Below, piece by piece: positions 61,688 through 64,000 of a stretch of 64,000 nt of DNA. The notes under the pieces were generated by a model, which worked only from the letters and a program-made list of their open reading frames with translations, did not search any database and had not been told where the DNA came from. The stretch is taken from NCBI RefSeq assembly GCF_022354465.1, contig NZ_CP092361.1:2200522-2264521 (forward strand), read 5' to 3'. How positions within the stretch are numbered: position 1 is the stretch's first letter; each line of letters starts with the position of its first letter. The stretch is from Wielerella bovis. Its GTDB lineage: Bacteria > Pseudomonadota > Gammaproteobacteria > Burkholderiales > Neisseriaceae. Position numbers and translations under genes: made by a program.

Positions 61688-62437
61688 ATGTTTCAACAAA
61701 TTAAATTGACCGAAGATGAATTATCTATCGTACAAAATCCCAATGTAGCATGGGTACAAAAGTGGCTCAATGCGCACGCTGGTACAGATTTAGTGGTAGA
61801 TGGCGTTTGGGGTGTGATGTCGCGTTCAGCATTTTTATTAGCGTTTGCCAATAAAAATGCCCCTGCAATTACTGAAGATGAGTTGTTACAAATTGCGCGT
61901 GATTTAGGCGATACCGATACACGCCGTATTCATGCTGTTGCTGAAGTGGAAAGCTATGGTAGTGGTTGGTTGAATAATGGTTTGCCTAAACTCTTATACG
62001 AACGCCACTTGTTTTGGCGTGAAACCACCGAACCAAAAGAAATTAAATGGTACAGCCATCCAAAAGCTGGTGATTATACATTGGATAAAAATAATAATGA
62101 TATTAATGACAGTTGGGAAAAATTGGCATTTGCCATTGGACGAGACCCATTGGCGGCGTTTAAGTCTATTTCTATTGGTAAATTTCAGGTGTTGGGTCGT
62201 TGGTATCGTCAATGTGGTTACGAGCATCCGATTGAAATGTTGTGGGCTGCTCGCAATAGTGAATTAGCACATTATCAAATGTTACGTGATTACATTGTCA
62301 ATGTAGCAAATTTAAAAAGCGAATTTTTGGCATTAAATGACAATGAGAACAATAACCGCGCTTTTGCCAAAGGTTATAACGGCGCAAGATATGCTGAAAA
62401 TCAGTATCACAGTAAATTGGCTTCGGCTTTGGCGTAG
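61688..62437 (+). CDS. phage endolysin, N-acetylmuramidase type
   Basis: 249 residues. N-terminal peptidoglycan-binding-like part (QNPNVAWVQKWLNAHAGTDLVVDGVWGVMSRSAFLLA), then a muramidase (DUF3380) domain with catalytic Glu in VAEVESYGSGWLNNGLPKLLYERHLFWR and QVLGRWYRQCGY. It cleaves the glycan backbone of peptidoglycan during lysis. No signal peptide, so it likely needs a holin. Confidence 0.88.
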   Translation: MFQQIKLTEDELSIVQNPNVAWVQKWLNAHAGTDLVVDGVWGVMSRSAFLLAFANKNAPAITEDELLQIARDLGDTDTRRIHAVAEVESYGSGWLNNGLPKLLYERHLFWRETTEPKEIKWYSHPKAGDYTLDKNNNDINDSWEKLAFAIGRDPLAAFKSISIGKFQVLGRWYRQCGYEHPIEMLWAARNSELAHYQMLRDYIVNVANLKSEFLALNDNENNNRAFAKGYNGARYAENQYHSKLASALA

Positions 62438-62447
62438 GAGATTTTAA

Positions 62448-62654
62448 ATGGAATTGACATTAACAGGTACATGGAAAATTTGTTCGGCTAAATTCTTGTT
62501 TGATTTATTTTTGCCAAATTGTGAATACCAACCACGTTTCGCTTTGGGTTACAGCTTGGTGCGTAGTGTTCCCGTTCCACGCGTAGGCAAATCAGGCGTG
62601 GCAGCCGCCAAACGTGCTGCACGCCAACGCCGTCGCCGTTTGAATAGAAAGTAA
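62448..62654 (+). CDS. small basic phage protein
   Basis: 68 residues ending with a strongly basic run (KRAARQRRRRLNRK). The first part is neutral and partly beta-rich (ELTLTGTWKICSAKFLFDLFLPNCEY). Unrecognised; part of the lysis block by position. Confidence 0.45.
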   Translation: MELTLTGTWKICSAKFLFDLFLPNCEYQPRFALGYSLVRSVPVPRVGKSGVAAAKRAARQRRRRLNRK

Positions 62655-62666
62655 GGTTATGCGTTT

Positions 62667-63011
62667 ATGGAAAATGATAAACAAGGTCGGCGAAACATAC
62701 GGGCATCTGCCACCCAATCTCGCGCAAATGCGAATGTATCGCCATCGCGTGCCACAACGGGTAAAAAGTTATTTTCAGGCAGCCTGAAACATTGGCTGGG
62801 TGGCATGGTAAACAACCCGACCACAGGTGCGTTGAGTCATGACAAAGTTTGGGCAAATATTTGTGCAGGCACAATGACTTGGCAATTTTGTCATTCAGAC
62901 CCAACAGAATGGCAATGGTGGGCGTATGGTGGAATGGTCGGCGGTTATGGTTTGGCTAGACGGGCGATTGCTGCTGCTCAACAAATTTCTGAAAAGAAAG
63001 GGAAAGATTAA
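62667..63011 (+). CDS. possible holin-related phage protein
   Basis: 114 residues. C-terminal part (NPTTGALSHDKVWANICAGTMTWQF, then WWAYGGMVGGYGLARRAIAAAQ) with moderately hydrophobic helices resembles small proteins next to endolysins in Mu-like phages (a DUF2644-like pattern). The N-terminal 35 residues are Ser/Arg-rich; an uptake sequence is read as FSGSLK. A second overlapping frame from 62659 is less likely. Confidence 0.45.
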   Translation: MENDKQGRRNIRASATQSRANANVSPSRATTGKKLFSGSLKHWLGGMVNNPTTGALSHDKVWANICAGTMTWQFCHSDPTEWQWWAYGGMVGGYGLARRAIAAAQQISEKKGKD

Positions 63012-63014
63012 ATC

Positions 63015-63182
63015 ATGTTTGGATTTTTAACTGATGTCGTGCATGGCGTCGGTCAATTTGCCGAAACTGCCATTAAAACAACAGGTTATGTGGTGGAAAC
63101 CGCGATAGAGACCGTTGGCGATGTGGCGGTTGAAGTGATTGATGAGATGGCTGATGTGATTGAAGAAATCACTGGGGATTAA
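63015..63182 (+). CDS. very small acidic phage protein (55 residues)
   Basis: Short gene: MFGFLTDVVHGVGQFAETAIKTT then acidic VETAIETVGDVAVEVIDEMADVIEE. Heptad-like spacing of hydrophobic residues. Follows the previous stop by three bases. Unrecognised. Confidence 0.45.
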   Translation: MFGFLTDVVHGVGQFAETAIKTTGYVVETAIETVGDVAVEVIDEMADVIEEITGD

Positions 63183-63186
63183 AACC

Positions 63187-63555
63187 ATGATGTTATTTTT
63201 GAAAAACAAAATGTATCTAGGTTTTGTGTTGATTATCGTGCTGTCGTTTGTGGTACATGGAACAGTTTTTTGGTTTGGCTACCGTTCAGGCAGCCTGAAA
63301 ACCCAAGCCCATTATCAAGCCATCTTGCTCAAACAGGCGCAAGAACATCAAGCAAAACAAGCTGTTTGGCTCAAACAAGCCGAACAAATCAGCCAACAAC
63401 AGTTTGCATTGCAAAAACAAAACGAACAGCAAGCCAATGAATTGAAAAAGGAAATTCAAAATGTTATTGCAAAAGACCGCGCCAATGGTTCTCACGATTG
63501 CACTTTTGGCGAGTACAGCTTGCAGCACTACAAAAAATCACTCGGCTACGAGTAA
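63187..63555 (+). CDS. inner-membrane spanin (Rz-like)
   Basis: 122 residues from the ATG after the 63015 gene; the longer frame from 63160 is rejected. One N-terminal membrane helix (MYLGFVLIIVLSFVVHGTVFWFGY), then a long Gln/Lys-rich coiled coil (LLKQAQEHQAKQAVWLKQAEQISQQQFALQKQNEQQANELKKEIQ) and a C-terminal Cys. This is the Rz-type subunit that spans to the outer membrane with its partner. An uptake sequence is read as SGSLKTQ. Confidence 0.72.
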   Translation: MMLFLKNKMYLGFVLIIVLSFVVHGTVFWFGYRSGSLKTQAHYQAILLKQAQEHQAKQAVWLKQAEQISQQQFALQKQNEQQANELKKEIQNVIAKDRANGSHDCTFGEYSLQHYKKSLGYE

Positions 63556-63721
63556 ACCCGTGCCACAAGCCCTGCTCGTTATGCCACAACGCCCCGAACC
63601 ACCCATCAATGGCTCGCAAGAAGCCATTTTGACCCATGCGGTTGAGTTTGGGCGTTATGTCAAAAACTTGGAAAACCAGCTTTCAGGCTGGCTGAAATGG
63701 GCTACGGAGACAGAAAAATGA
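63461..63721 (+). CDS. outer-membrane spanin lipoprotein (Rz1-like)
   Basis: 86 residues in another frame, starting inside the Rz-like gene, the usual nested arrangement. Signal peptide with lipobox (VLTIALLASTAC), then a Pro-rich stretch (KPVPQALLVMPQRPEPPINGS). It pairs with the Rz-like protein to disrupt the outer membrane at lysis. Stop overlaps the next start. Confidence 0.7.
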   Translation: MLLQKTAPMVLTIALLASTACSTTKNHSATSKPVPQALLVMPQRPEPPINGSQEAILTHAVEFGRYVKNLENQLSGWLKWATETEK

Positions 63722-64000
63722 TGACCTATCGTGAACACGCTCACCGTGCCTTAATGGTGCATCACGCCAAAATGGAATGCTTTTTAGCCAAAATCCGTGA
63801 ACAAGAACCGTTGGTTAATGCGGTTAATGCGCGTTTAACACATCATGAAATCCCGTTTCAGTTTGTTTTAACACCTGAATTGGATGCGCAATTTTGGCTA
63901 AGCAAAGACGTTTCAGGCAGCCTGAAACACCTGTTTGAATGGGACAAAATAGAACCCACACCACGCGGTTTTATGCTGTTCAACCGTGATGAAACCGCCG
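63718..64000 (+). CDS. phage protein, C-terminus beyond the window
   Basis: Open frame from overlapping ATGATG to the end of the window. Reads MMTYREHAHRALMVHHAKMECFLAKIREQEPLV..., then VSGSLKHLFEWDKIEP from an uptake sequence. Unrecognised; probably first of the next Mu-like (head or regulatory) block. Confidence 0.45.
   Translation, partial: MMTYREHAHRALMVHHAKMECFLAKIREQEPLVNAVNARLTHHEIPFQFVLTPELDAQFWLSKDVSGSLKHLFEWDKIEPTPRGFMLFNRDETA

Larger units (their letters stand above)
50550..64000 (+). mobile_element. Mu-like prophage, left (early and lysis) part
   Basis: Gene order repressor (leftward), Ner, transposase A, target protein B, small early genes, Gam, HU, GemA, Mor, lysis block matches Mu. 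Left limit lies somewhere between rpmH and the repressor end (about 50300-50600) and is not resolved; the right part continues beyond the window. Uptake sequences in several phage genes show long residence in, or exchange within, this genus. Confidence 0.9.

Noticed and set aside
62659..62787. Alternative small ORF before 62667
   Set aside because: Ends inside an uptake sequence and gives a shorter product; the 62667 frame continues to a normal end.

Overview
The window comes from a Neisseriaceae chromosome, most likely a Kingella/Alysiella/Simonsiella-type organism rather than Neisseria itself. The best evidence is the DNA uptake sequence AGGCAGCCTGAA and its reverse complement. It occurs every few hundred bases, often as inverted pairs behind genes, and this dialect is known from Kingella-type genomes (Neisseria uses ATGCCGTCTGAA). 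Gene content agrees: a PilC/PilY1 type IV pilus protein, preQ1-controlled queF and yhhQ, and the rpmH-rnpA-yidD-yidC cluster.

Layout. 1-6.8 kb: the end of an AGCS amino-acid:cation symporter, yggX, acpP-fabF, pyk and a TPR protein. 7-15.5 kb: an orphan ABC ATPase, ftsY with a long duplicated acidic N-domain, an unknown membrane-anchored protein, a glyoxalase-like protein, a PAP2/dual-specificity phosphatase fusion, nth, rpsU and yqeY. 15.5-18.3 kb: repeat-rich, with a decayed IS630-type element and an amino-acid-binding lipoprotein. 18.3-26.3 kb: dnaK behind two heat-shock-type promoters, pilC and mpl. 26.6-30.7 kb (minus strand): a second amino-acid-binding lipoprotein, a non-catalytic M16 protein, yhhQ and queF. 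30.9-39.3 kb: obgE, pgpA, rlmD, an L,D-transpeptidase, an OPT transporter and a DUF1287 lipoprotein. 39.3-41.9 kb: a minus-strand row of five unrecognised, mostly membrane-anchored genes. 42-50.3 kb: glutaredoxin-like lipoprotein, threonine aldolase, a VapBC-type toxin-antitoxin pair, yigZ, a Spy-like protein, a YdcF/SanA protein, a metallopeptidase-like protein and yidC-yidD-rnpA-rpmH. About 50.5 kb to the window end: the early and lysis part of a Mu-like prophage (repressor, Ner, MuA, MuB, many small genes, Gam, HU, GemA, Mor, a J-domain-like cargo gene, endolysin, spanins), running off the right edge.

Intergenic space is full of small mobile repeats: (i) Correia-like MITEs of about 105-110 bp with TATAGTSG ends, one nested in another and one interrupted by a different repeat; (ii) a 160-bp repeat with AGAACCTGTGTTC ends; (iii) cassettes bounded by uptake sequences with CAGTACACGACA-type ends; (iv) a 155-bp near-palindrome.

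The most striking observation is that this 155-bp near-palindrome lies inside the preQ1-I riboswitch of yhhQ. It separates the P1 stem-loop from the A-rich tail/Shine-Dalgarno half. Removing it with one copy of a TAC duplication restores an aptamer almost identical to the intact one in front of the adjacent queF. Because the insert can fold on itself, the two aptamer halves might still meet in the RNA.
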